A DNA stretch of 64,000 nucleotides from Girardinichthys multiradiatus (lineage: Eukaryota > Chordata > Actinopteri > Cyprinodontiformes > Goodeidae): contig NC_061799.1 of the NCBI RefSeq assembly GCF_021462225.1, positions 47,231,914 to 47,295,913 of the forward strand. Direction: 5' to 3'. Positions within the stretch are counted from its first letter, which is position 1, and each line of letters starts with the position of its first letter. The translations under genes were made by a program, and so were the position numbers. Under the pieces are notes generated by a model. That model ran no database searches, was not told where the DNA came from, and was given only the letters and a program-made list of their open reading frames with translations. Positions 35,901 through 49,000 of this stretch are shown one piece after another.

Positions 35901-38900
35901 AAATGAGTTATGTTTGGTTTATTTCTTGCTAACATAGTAAGCTAACTGTGTCATCCTTGGCGTGTTTCATGCTAACTTTGGCAAATGAATGCAGCACAAT
36001 ACATGTGCTAATGTTGACATTAACTGCATACTCCAGAGGCCAATGTTTGCCACAGTCGAGGAGACGACGGTGGCTCTGAAGGCCTTTTTTCTACTTCTAC
36101 TTGTTGTTCATCACCAACAGCATCACAGAGCTCAGTTTTCACAACAAATATTCAAAGAATGTCTTCTGACTGAAACAAACTAGCTTTGTTTCTGCCTCTG
36201 CAGACATACATCTGAATTCATTAACAAAGCTGTTTCAGTCAGACTGAACTGGTATCAGCTCTGACATCCAGACACTGAAACCAACTCAAAGTGAACGCTA
36301 AGCGCCAGAGAAAAGCCAATCTGCAGCATCACAGGCTGCTTCAGCTAATCTCTACAACGTCCTGCAGTTCAAAGGACACCCAGCAGGCGTTCCCAGACAA
36401 AATGTGGGACACTACCACTCAATTATGGGTTAACTGGGGACAGCAGGAGAGTAAACTGTCAGCAGCACCCATTAAAAAGAGTAGCTGAGTGTAAGGAGCT
36501 GGAAGAAATGAGCTTTACAAACACAGCGAGATGCTCTCAGACTTTTAACAGGCTGCAACACCACAGAGAAGCTGCTGTTGGCTGTTTTGAGATCTGCTGA
36601 AACAGGCTGAATAAAAATGACCCGCCTTTAACACAGCACACAGAATTTCCTCCCAAACTGACCTGAGATCAGATCATATAAGATACACCTTGCTACAGCT
36701 GACATCATGAAAACCTGGGTTGCTGTGATTGGCTGAGAGCTGAGAGGAGCTTCACACCTGACTGAGAAAAACAATGATTCAGGTTTTTCACACATGAAAC
36801 CAGAGGAACAGATATCAACCATTACAAGATGTTTCCTCAACACGAAACTCTGACGCAATAACGGAGCAGCTAGGTAGATCCGATTCTGGTACTGAGTACT
36901 AAACGTCCTGGTCTGTCACAGGAGGAGGAGATGTTTTGAGCATTTTCAACTCTGTTAGCGAGAGTGTCTGGACTTCATTTAAAACATATTCATACAGTAA
37001 AATTAACCCTCGTATCCTAATAAAATGAGACGAATTCAGCCTCAGATAAACACAAAAAGAGGATCAAACCAGAATTTAATTGGGATAAAAATCTTCACAT
37101 AACATTTTTGACATTATTTACTGAACAAAAACTATTCCCCCTCATTGCTGGGATGCTCCCAGACATGGGAATCTCTCTCTCCGGACTTCAGATTATTCGG
37201 AAACAACAAAACCAAAATATAATCGCAATAAAACCAGGATAATGTTAAAAAAACCTGAATTAATTCAGGAAAATGAACATCAGAAAAAACAAGGAATAAC
37301 AGAGCTAGGATTAAAGTGGGAGAAAAGTGAGACAGGATAAAATTCAGAGAGAGAAAAAAAATTTCTGACAAAAAACAGGATAAAACCTGAATAAAGCCCA
37401 GATAAAACTGAAATAAAATTTGGATAAACTAGGGACAAAACCTGAAAAAAGCCACGATAAAAACTGGTTAAAATCTATGCAAAGACTAGAATACAAGAGG
37501 GACAAATTCAGGATAAAATCTGGATGAGACATTTTTTCCTTCCTGGCATTATATATAACTGAACTGATCAGAGTCTATGTTCTCCCATCTGATGAATAAA
37601 ACTAACCGAACCCTGCAGATAAAATCAGTTTGAATAAATTCAGCCGAACTTTGTGCAGAACTCGGACCTTTACTGTCGGATTACTGGTCCAACTGAAGCC
37701 GAAGCTGGAAAAATCCTCTTTGTATTAAATTCTACAGAATCCCCTAACTGACTGCAACAAACATTAACTCAGCGATTCTGGTTCTGCAGCTCGGATTTAG
37801 CTCGAAGTTCGGGTCTGATCGGGATGAATCGGGTCGGTAACTGCTCCTTCAGACTGCCTGCGAGTTTACTGTAAACCCTGACCGGTAACGGGTTCGGTTC
37901 TGTTTCTGTGGCTGGAAGCAGCAGGTTCCTGCAACCGGACTCGAACTACTTCAGCGGTGTTTCAGAGAGCCGAGCAGCCGAAGGAGAGAGCGCGGAGTCG
38001 GCCAAAGAGGTTGCCTGCGCACCGGTGACTACACCGGGCACGAAGAAGCGAACAGGACGGGACTCACCAAGGAGGTCCATCAGAACCTTGGTCCGGACAT
38101 GTCCCGAGCCGGAGACACATTCATTCTATCTTAGAGACTTCATCGGCTCAGCACACTCACTTCCGCCCCGGCCTTCACAATAAGAGCCCAGCAGGCTGAG
38201 GTTTCCCAGTAAAAGCAATGCAGACTGGACCTTCACAATAAGAGCCCAGCAGGCTGGACCTTCACAATAAGAGCCCAGCAGGCTGGACCTTCACAATAAG
38301 AGCCCAGCAGGCTGAGCCTCCATTATAAAAGTTCAACATTCCTGACAGAAGCTGTAGACGCTAAGATGTTAACTGAGTTTTCCTCTCCTGCCGGCTCCTC
38401 TGAGCTGCGGTGATGAAGAGGAGGAGGAAGAGTCATTGTGGTGAGACTCTCAGACGGTCAGACACTGTAATTAGACAGAACCGGGAACTGAAATTACACC
38501 TGAGTTGCTGCTCGGTCTGCAGCGAGAGGAAGAACACAGAGGAGGAAGAGGAGGAAGTTTCAGATTGCTGGGCTGATGTGGAACAGCTCGGTTCTGGTTC
38601 AGTCCACATCCTGATCATAACTCCTATTTACATTCATTCTAAACAGCTTTATCCAGTTTATATGAAATATCCTAAACTGTCAGATCATATGTAGTAATTA
38701 AACCAGTAAAACCAATAAGAACCTTTCAGGATTTATAATGAACCAGTTTAAATACAGTTAAAGTGGTTTAAACTCCACATTAAAGCACAACTGTTTCAGA
38801 GCAAAACCAGTTAAAACCAAAGCAAACCATAATAAATGAAACCAGCAGGAATCAGAACACATTTCTGATTTCATTACAAAACCAGTGGCAAATGTACCAA

Positions 38901-41900
38901 ATTCCCAGTATGAATTCAGTTGGAACCCAGTTATAAAACCAGTCAAAGTTTGCATATTAAAGCCAGTAATAAACCAGCAGGAATATCTGCATTATTTACA
39001 GTCTGAAACTGGTATCAAACCAGTGACACACCCAGTAAAATCACAGCTTTACAGTTGTTGGTAAATCCAGGATTAATCCCAGTATACACCCAGTATAAAT
39101 TGGTGAAAATATGTTGTTAAAGTTAATTATCCAAGTTCCATCCACCACTAACCAGTATCAAACCCCCACCAACACCAGTATAACCATACAGTCCCCAAAA
39201 CTAACCCAGTAACAATCAGATTCATACTGGTGATACTGGTGTAAAGGCATAGTTCTTCCCTGTAAAATTCAGAACTAAACTAAGTCAAAACCAGTGTAAT
39301 TCCAGTACAACTGTACAGACAGAGCTGGACGCTCAGTATAAACCCAGTTTAAACTGGTTGTTGGAGGCATGTGTGTGGGCAGATTAACATATAAATACCC
39401 CCACTGGTGGGGGGATTAAAGGGGCGGAGACACGACTGAAAGGGTCTCCCCACAGTTGATCAATGACCTCATCAATGACTCAGATCCTCCTTAGGGATCC
39501 CAGTGTTCCCAGTTAAAGCAGGTCAGGACCCCTGTTGCTTTGTGTGGGAATCCCCTCGGCCAAAGCCGTCCCACAGGGGGGCGGTGGGGTCAGAAGAACG
39601 CTGGGACTGACACTGGACGCTTTGACCTCTGACATTCCTCAATCTGAGTTCACACACAGAGCTGCTAAATTACAGGCTGCACCTGAACGCCTCATCATGG
39701 AGGGAAAACCTCCACCTTGATCTGAACTCACATGCTGCACCTGAACGCCTCATCATGGAGGGAAAACCTCCACCTGGATCTGACCGAACTCACATGCTGC
39801 ACCTGAACGCCTCATCATAGAAGGAAACCCTCCAACTGGATCTGACCGAACTCACATGCTGCACCTGAACGCCTCATCATAGAAGGAAACCCTCCATCTT
39901 GATCTGAACTCACATGCTGCACCTGAACGCCTCATCATGGAGGGAAAACCTCCACCTGGATCTGACCGAACTCACATGCTGCACCTGAACGCCTCATCAT
40001 ACAAGGAAACCCTCCACCTGGATCTGACCGAACTCACATGCTGCACCTGAACGCCTCATCATACAAGGAAACCCTCCACCTGGATCTGACCGAACTCACA
40101 TGCTGCACCTGAACGCCTCATCATAGAAGGAAACCCTCCACCTGGAACTGACCGAACTCACATGCTGCACCTGAACGCCTCATCATGGAGGGAAACCTTC
40201 CACCTGGAACTGACCGAACTCACATGCTGCACCTGAACGCCTCATCATGGAAGGAAAACCTCCACCTTGATCTGAACTCACATGCTGCACCTGAACGCCT
40301 CATCATGGAGGGAAAACCTCCACCTGGATCTGACCGAACTCACATGCTGCACCTGAACGCCTCGTCATGGAGGGAAAACCTCCACCTTGATCTGAACTCA
40401 CATGCTGCACCTGAACGCCTCATCATACAAGGAAACCCTCCACCTGGATCTGACCGAACTCACATGCTGCACCTGAACGCCTCATCATAGAAGGAAACCC
40501 TCCAACTGGATAAGACCGAACTCACATGCTGCACCTGAACGCCTCATCATGGAAGGAAAACCTCCACCTTGATCTGATTGAACACACATGCTGCACCTGA
40601 ACGCCTCATCATGGAGGGAAACCCTCCACCTGGATCTGACCGAACTCACATGCTGCACCTGAACGCCTCATCATAGAAGGAAACCCTCCAACTGGATCTG
40701 AACTCACATGCTGCACCTGAACGCCTCATCATAGAAGGAAACCCTCCAACTGGATCTGAACTCACATGCTGCACCTGAACGCCTCATCATGGAAGGAAAA
40801 CCTCTGCCTGGATCTGATCGAACTCACATGCTGCACCTAAACGCCTCATCATGGAAGGAAAACCTCCACCTTGATCTGAACTCACATGCTGCACCTGAAC
40901 GCCTCATCATGGAAGGAAAACCTCCACCTTGATCTGAACTCACATGCTGCACCTGAACGCCTCATCATGGAAGGAAAACCTCCACCTTGATCTGAACTCA
41001 CATGCTGCACCTGAACGCCTCATCATGGAAGGAAAACCTCCACCTTGATCTGAACTCACATGCTGCACCTGAACGCTTCATCATAGAAGGAAAACCTCCA
41101 CCTTGATCTGATTGAACACACATGCTGCACCTGAACGCCTCATCATGGAGGGAAACCCTCCACCTGGATCTGACCGAACTCACATGCTGCACCTGAACGC
41201 CTCATCATAGAAGGAAACCCTCCAACTGGATCTGAACTCACATGCTGCACCTGAACGCCTCATCATAGAAGGAAAACCTCCAACTGGATCTGAACTCACA
41301 TGCTGCACCTGAACGCCTCATCATAGAAGGAAACCCTCCAACTGGATCTGAACTCACATGCTGCACCTGAACGCCTCATCATGGAAGGAAAACCTCTGCC
41401 TGGATCTGATCGAACTCACATGCTGCACCTAAACGCCTCATCATGGAAGGAAAACCTCCACCTTGATCTGAACTCACATGCTGCACCTGAACGCCTCATC
41501 ATGGAAGGAAAACCTCCACCTTGATCTGAACTCACATGCTGCACCTGAACGCCTCATCATGGAAGGAAAACCTCCACCTTGATCTGAACTCACATGCTGC
41601 ACCTGAACGCCTCATCATGGAAGGAAAACCTCCACCTTGATCTGAACTCACATGCTGCACCTGAACGCTTCATCATAGAAGGAAAACCTCCACCTTGATC
41701 TGAACTCACATGCTGCTCCTGAACGTCATGGAGGGTTTCCCTCCATGACGTTCAGGTGCACGTCATGGACGTCATGGAGGGAAACCCTCCACCTGGATCT
41801 GAACGAACTCACATGCCGCACCTGAACGCCTCATCATGGAAGGAAACCCTAAACTTTCTCTGTGCATTTGAGCCTAAACTGACTAACAACTAAAAATTGC

Positions 41901-43027
41901 TTCAGGTATGAAAGGTTAAAATCTAGTTTTTGCTGAATATTTTCCTGCTAATGCCGCAGAGAGGGACAACAGGTCAAAAGTCCAACTTGATTTGATTAAA
42001 AAGAGACACTTCGTATGTCTCTCTCTTTATTGTTAAGCATGCAGAGAAATCAACATCCAGCACTGAAACGTGTCACGTAAAGGTCCTTTGCAAGGTTCTA
42101 AAGCAGGTAGAGTTCACTCTGGAAAACTAGAAGAGAAACAGAAAAACGCTGCTGCAGCCACACCTTCAATAACACACCGGCTTCCTTCCTGTTATGGGTT
42201 AATATCAGAAGTTGCGGAGTGATGCAGAACCAAAATGCTGAATCATTGGTTGCTACGGTGACCGTCTCCTTCTCTGAGGAGCAGAGGAAGCCCACATCTG
42301 CACTCCCCTCATCACTCAAACATCGCTGTGGGAAAACTAAGTCCCATCAAAACATTTCTAAGCAGTGAGGGTCAGAACCTTCTGGTGGTCTCACAAGTAG
42401 ATGTTCATGCATCTGCAGTGTGTTCTGTAGGAGATCTGACAGGTTAAACAGAACCTTCAGGTCCAGTTTCTCCAGAACCATTCAGAGCTGAAATCTACTG
42501 GGAGGGTGGGCGTGTCTCTCTGTGTTCTGATTGGACAGAAATGTTCTACAGCAGTGGGCTGGACGGAGACAAAAATATCTAGATGGAGAACCTGGACATG
42601 TGGAGACGTTTAAGGTGAAGCTGCAGAATAAATCAATGTATACAACATGCATCAGTCCAGTAAGTCTCTATACCTGCAGTATATTTAGAGACAAGTTTCC
42701 CATTAAGAGGTTTAAGCAGGTAAACAGGTGGTGAAGTCACGCACAGCAAACAGAACTTTGTTCCAAAGAAACAGGTGGATCAGCACCTTCACTGAAGGAT
42801 CAGACCCTCCAAGAACATTTCAAACAGACCTTTAGAAACAAAACAAGCAGGAACCACAGATGGAAACCAGCTGAGAAGGTCTGAAAGAGCTGCAGAGGTC
42901 TGGATCCTATTCTCCAAAATTCCTGAATATTCCAGGAATCCAACATTTGAGATTTAATTAAACATTTAGCAGATTTCTGTGTTTTTGAGGACATTCTCTG
43001 ACTGAATGTAATGAAAGAGCCTCTGAC

Positions 43028-43065
<38 letters not shown>

Positions 43066-46000
43066 GTGTGGGTAGCAGAAACCAACTGCTCTCTGTTTGG
43101 AATATCATCACATCCGCCCTCTTTGTTTCCTTTAATCCTGATAATTACTGCTGGGTTTGGTCTCTCTCTCACACACACACAGACACACACAGTAATCTGG
43201 TTACACAATCGCACAGCTGCACCAACAACTCCCTGTTACCATGGTAACAGCTCTATGCTGCCTACCCAGCATAGCAGCGCCCTCTGGCTGGAACTCTGGG
43301 AACTGTCCCTCTGAGGGGACGCTGACGGTCCTACGGAGGCTCCGGGCCCTGGAGGAGTCTGTCGGGGCCTCCTGTGACTCGCCGGCAACCTGTTGGGGGG
43401 AGAAGGGGGAGGTTAGAGTGTGTTGGTTTTTTTACATGACGGATCAGAACGGCAGGTTCGGACCTCCTCGTCCTTGTTGAGCAGGATGAGCTGGCTGTCC
43501 GTCAGGATGCAGAACTTCCTCTCCCAGGCGGCTCCGTTCGTGTACGGACTCTGACCGCAGGAGAAGCGGTGAGCAGGAGGACCCTTCACGTCTGAGGACA
43601 CAGAACAAAGAACAGGTTCAGATGAAGCCAAATAAATAAACATTTAGTCAGGAATACGACGCATGGAAGGCATATGTGATGTGCAGGAGACAAGAAAAAT
43701 GACTGGATTTAGTTATAAAACTGTTTTTAAAAACTCTAAAACTGCCCGGTCGTTATCCTTCCTCTCCTACAATCAGTTGTTTTCCAAGGAAAACCCAGAC
43801 ATGCCTCCCTCGAGCTCCTCCTGGAGCATCCCAAAGTGTCCCCTATCGGAAGGTCTATGCAGCCCCTGCAGAGTTCTTGGTTTGTTCTGGGCTCTGGAGG
43901 CTTTCCAGGCATGTCCTCCAGTGATGCAAGCCTGGACAATCTCCACGGGCAGAAGGTACCCCGATCAGATGGACTGATCAGCTGAGTCCACATCCTGACT
44001 GCATGTGGAGGAGCAGCGGCTCTATGCTGAGCTTTTCAACAATCCTAATTTTCTCATTTCTTAGAAATCAGAAATTCATTTGGAAATGATTCATCATCCA
44101 AACGTTCCCTTCAAGTTTGAGATCTGAAACACAACAAACAGCAGGCTGTGTGCATGAAGGTTCTGCTGAAGACCTGATGTGGTCCATGAGGAAGGCTACC
44201 TCAGACTGAAAATATCCCTTCCAGAACTTCAGGTTTTAATCTTCTGGAAAACAGGACAGGTAATTATTATCAGTGTAAAGCTGAGATCATCTCCATGGTT
44301 TCTATGAAAGTTAATATGAGAGACGCTCTGCATCTCTGCACAACGGGTTAGAGTTAGCTTCAGAAAGTTAGACTTTTTAAAGGTTTTAGGTCATTTTTCA
44401 TGATCAAGACCTGGAACGTTCCCAAATGAAACCCTTTACTTTCCAGCCCTGTGAAGGAACCTCCTGAGCAGGAACTCACTGACCAGGAACCTTCTGATCA
44501 GGAACTCACTGATCAGGAACCCACTGACCAGGAACCTCCTGAGCAGGAACCCGCTGACCAGGAACCTTCTGATCAGGAACTCACTGACCAGGAACCTTCT
44601 GATCAGGAACCCACTGACCAGGAACCTTCTGATCAGGAACCCACTGACCAGGAACCTTCTGATCAGGAACCCACTGACCAGGAACCTCCTGAGCAGGAAC
44701 CCGCTGACCAGGAACCTTCTGATCAGGAACTCACTGACCAGGAACCTTCTGATCAGGAACCCACTGACCAGGAACCTCCTGAGCAGGAACCCGCTGACCA
44801 GGAACCTTCTGATCAGGAACTCACTGACCAGGAACCTTCTGATCAGGAACCCACTGACCAGGAACCTTCTGATCAGGAACCCGCTGACCAGGAACCTTCT
44901 GATCAGGAACCCACTGACCAGGAACCTTCTGAGCAGGAACCCACTGACCAGGAACCTCTTGATCAGGAACCCACTGACCAGGAACCTCTTGATCAGGAAC
45001 TCACTGACCAGGAACCTTCTGATCAGGAACCCACTGACCAGGAACCTTCTGATCAGGAACCTGCTGACCAAGAACCCGCTGACCAGGAACCTTCTGATCA
45101 GGAACCCACTGACCAGGAACCTCCTGAGCAGGAACCCGCTGACCAGGAACCTTCTGATCAGGAACCCGCTGACCAGAACATCAAGAGAACATCATGGTTC
45201 CTTCATGTTTTGGTATCACAGCTCAGCGCTTGTGTTGCAGCAGATGTCGGATAGTCAGCCAGCTGGGATTCAGATACGAAGCAGAAGGAAAGTAAACTCT
45301 GGGATGATCCTACATCTGCAGAAAGTCACTCAAGAAAAGTTCAGGTTAGATATGAAAACTCCAGAACCATCTCAAAAGAACCAGCTCTCAGCTGGGACCA
45401 GAACCTTCTTTCAGTTGCTCAAACTGCCTTAAAAAGCTGGATTAACTCCGAGCAGAACCTCAGCTGGTCTCTGCTTCCCAGCTTCAGATCCGGTGCCTCA
45501 GTCAGGAATTATGGAACCAGATTCTGGAAAACCCACATCCGTCATGATGCAGCGACCACAGCAGGTCCAAACTAAAAATAAGCAGTCAGTCTGTTTGTAA
45601 TCGTTGCTTATGGATCCCTTGCTCCAATAACAGTCCAATGATCCGGTTCTCCTGCAGGTTCCTCACTGAACCTACAGGAGCTTCCATGGAAGAGTCCAGT
45701 ATTCCTTTAGGAAACGCAGTGGAAAACTGTTCTTCCCAGACTTGGACCAGGATTGGTTCAGACACCAGGTTGTGGTCTAACTGGGTTTCTCCCAGTCATC
45801 TGGCATCTTTTTCCAGAAAGCAGAGAGTTTTCCTGTGATCCAACATCAGGAACATTTAGAGTTTTTCCCACCCTTTGAAGGACAAGTCAGAACCAGAACA
45901 TTTTATGCATGGTTCTGTATTGATGGCTCTGAATCAGGTGGCTTTGGACCAGGACTCTGAGTAACAGAGCAGAAAGCCGAGGATGCAGAGCTGGTGTTTC

Positions 46001-49000
46001 TTCAGCAGAGGGTGCTGTCACTCTGCAGGTGGGAGGATGGTGGTTTAAGTTGAAGGTGACGATGATCTGAGCCGACGCCTCACAGCGAGCAGCCTCAGCA
46101 GAGGTCAGAGGTCACGTCACAGTGTGTTAGAGCAACAGGAAAATGGAAGCTGCAGCAGGAAGACCAGATACTGTCCAGAGGCGGGTCCTGCAGGGTGAAA
46201 ACAGGCGGCCTGTCCCTTTAAAAAGTATGAGTCCAGACCGGCCGTCCTCTCTGAGGCGGCCTCTGTGTCGGTCCAACAAAGCTCCGCTCTGTTTGTCTGC
46301 AGCTCTGAGGGCAAACACATGGTGCTTTCACTTCTCTTGATTGTGTGGGATCATTGAGCGTCTGAGTGGCTGAGTAAACACTCACACACAGTCATGTCCA
46401 CTGGTTCTGATGGACATCAGACTGCAGAGAAGATCCCTGCTCCTCATAGAGCTGATGGAGGAGTTAGTGGAAGGAAGCAGTCAGGTTGTTCTTCTCTGCA
46501 GCTTTTACAGCAACAACATTCACAGAACTGCAGAACCACACAGGAAGAACCAGCAAACATGAAGGACCGACACATTATAATCTTTATTCTTTCTGACAGA
46601 ACCACACAAACAGTTGAAACATCTGAGGATGTCAGGGAGCAGACAGCTGCTGCAGGAACTCTGCACTCTGGTCCGGTCCAGCAGCAGATCTGACGGAGCA
46701 GACAGCAGCTGGGAAGATCTCCACTTTCAGCAGGTTATTTCTGGCTCTGCAATAATTCATCCGGAAACCCTGGAGACACGCAGAGAGTCGCACCTGCTGC
46801 AGCGCAGAGGGACTTCAGCCGGCACCACAGCCACCAGTAACTGCTCCGGTTCTGTCTTCTGGGACTCCGGCTCGGATAATTAGCTGATCCAAGGTCCGCT
46901 CCCACAGTTGAGACATGTGGACGCCTCAGAGCCGAACAAAGACGGGAAGCAGAGACAGGACTGCTGCAGGTCCCACGTAACTCCTGAAAGAGCATCCTGC
47001 TGCAGCACCGACAACACTGTCTACTCATACCAGGTCCAATCCTTCCTAGGCCTGATCTATCCACCATAGGGTCCAATCCGTCCGTCCCAGGTCCAATCCA
47101 TTTGTCTCAGGTCCAATCCATCCGTCCCAGGTCCAATCCGTCCCGGGCCTGATCTATCCACCATAGGGTCCAATCCATCCGTCCCAGGTCCAATCCGTCC
47201 CGGGCCTGATCTATCCACCATAGGGTCCAATCCATCTGTCCCTGGTCCTAGCATTCTTCTCCAGACCCTATCCCTCAGACCCAGGTCCAGTCCACCCAGT
47301 AGAAACCCAACACAACCTCCAACAGAACAGAAGCTGCAGAATGAAGTGGACCTACTCGAACAGTTTGTTCTGTGATCTCTGATTCTGTATCTGCTGTCCT
47401 GCTGCGGGTCAGGAACACTGCGAGATGTTCCTCAAAGTTCCCGCTGGGATTTAAATGTTTTATTCGTTTGGTTCTGATGAAACATTAAACGTGCTTTAAA
47501 ATAAAAGTTGGTCCTGGTGGACGGTTAAAACCCAAACGTTCCGGAGGCCCATGAGCAAGGCAGAACACCTGCAGGGTTCGGGGCAGGGGAGTTCTTTGAT
47601 CGGTCTCCAGTAGCATGGGATTCAAGTAGAGAAACTCGACTCCAGCCGAGCCTGCGAAGGAATGGGTGAGGGCGGAGTGAGCCCTCCACCTGTCCTCACC
47701 CACACCCACCGAGACTCCACAGCTTGTCTGTAATTCCTCTGAAGCTGTTTGTTTGTTTGTGGTTACATGAAACCGGATCAGGATCCACAGGGATCAGGTT
47801 CTAGAGTAGGTGGGCCCACCAGCGGGAAAACTGCGGCTCCAGATTGGCTCTAATGGAGAACCAGAGGGGTCAGCAGGCCTGATGTTTCTTCTCAGCAGGT
47901 TGGAGGTTCTGCTTGGTGTGCTTCTGTAACAGAACCACAACATGCAGTTCAAGCAAGTATCTAAATTCCTACGAAGCTGAAATGTTCCTGATATTGAGCT
48001 GGGAATGCTGTGGTGGAGCAGGTGGAAGCTCGGTTGCATGAACATCTGGATTCAGCCCCGTCTCCATCTCACAAAATATGGGAAATATGACCTGAGAAAT
48101 GCTGCCTGCAGGACAAACTCAGGGAATAAAACCCGTAACTCTCCTGTGACCTAAAGGCTTCAGATTCCCCTAGAGGCAGCTGGTACTGGGTTTACTGGTA
48201 CCAGATTCTGCTCCCAGTCTGATCTGCTCTGGTATTATCTCTGGTATTCCCTGAGAGAACGTGGAACGTCTGAGATCTCCCGAAGGGTTAACAGCTCCTG
48301 AATGGACGGGACAACAGAGGCTGCTTTGTCTGCAGACCTGCACACGTTGCCACGGCAACCTGTAAACACAGCAGCCCCCGGCCAATCAGGACGCAGCAAC
48401 ATCACATCTTTGCTTTATCAAGATGAGACCGTTGAACTGGAGCGGGGGTGTCACACCCACAGTGACACAGACCCACAGTAACCCACGGTGAGGACCTGTC
48501 CTCCTCAGGCACCAGCTGATGCTGGAGGTCTCCTGGACCAGTGTGGTGGTTTCAAATTTAACGAGCCAGTTTCTCCCTGAGAAACCTAGAGGAGCTTGGC
48601 TCTCTGCAGACACCGATCACCGTTTTATTTAGGAGGAAACATCTGGAGACTGAAGGTTCTCGTTGTCTGTTGTGCACACCATGTGGTCAGGCCGTCACAT
48701 CCAAGCATTTACAGGTAACTCCTGAATGTAAGACCTAAAGGTTGATTGTGTCTGCACAGCCGCTTCTTCAGGCACAAAGATAACTGAGACATTATTTCCC
48801 CTCATATCCAGACTGTTTTACATGAAGGCGTTGCTGAAATAATGATCAAATCAAAGCAGAAAATAGATGACGGTTCTTTAGATGGAAACAGGTGATTGAG
48901 AGCAGATTCACAGTAAATTCAGATTCAGTCTATGTCAGCAGAGAGAACCAAACTGGAAGAACTGGTTTTAGACCATTTTATCTAAGAAAGAATGAAGTAG

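Larger units (their letters stand above)
37760..38330 (-). promoter_or_regulatory. Putative internal promoter / CpG-rich patch for short rasal2 isoform
   Basis: This stretch is visibly richer in CpG and GC than the surrounding intron (for example around 37800-37900 and 37960-38170) and contains the alternative first exon. The upstream side (higher coordinates) carries a 29-bp tandem repeat. I see no convincing TATA box at a fixed distance. Promoter function is inferred only from composition and position. Confidence 0.4.
29670..43265 (-). other. rasal2 intron 3, containing the alternative first exon
   Basis: 13.6 kb. Contents from low to high: SINE, AC repeat, pyrimidine-rich run at 31560-31740, 40-bp minisatellite, palindrome field, degenerate repeats, CpG-rich patch with the MDLL exon, 58/62-bp minisatellite, dispersed repeat copy 2 and AC repeats. 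Between these I see no gene. Confidence 0.8.

Noticed and set aside
39643..41850. CRISPR-like look of regularly spaced repeats
   Set aside because: Units are contiguous and there are no unique spacers; this is a eukaryotic minisatellite.
44451..45254. Open frame of 267 codons on plus (and 211 on minus) through the 15-bp array
   Set aside because: Openness follows from a repeat unit that is a multiple of three; no unique sequence, domain or splice context supports a gene.
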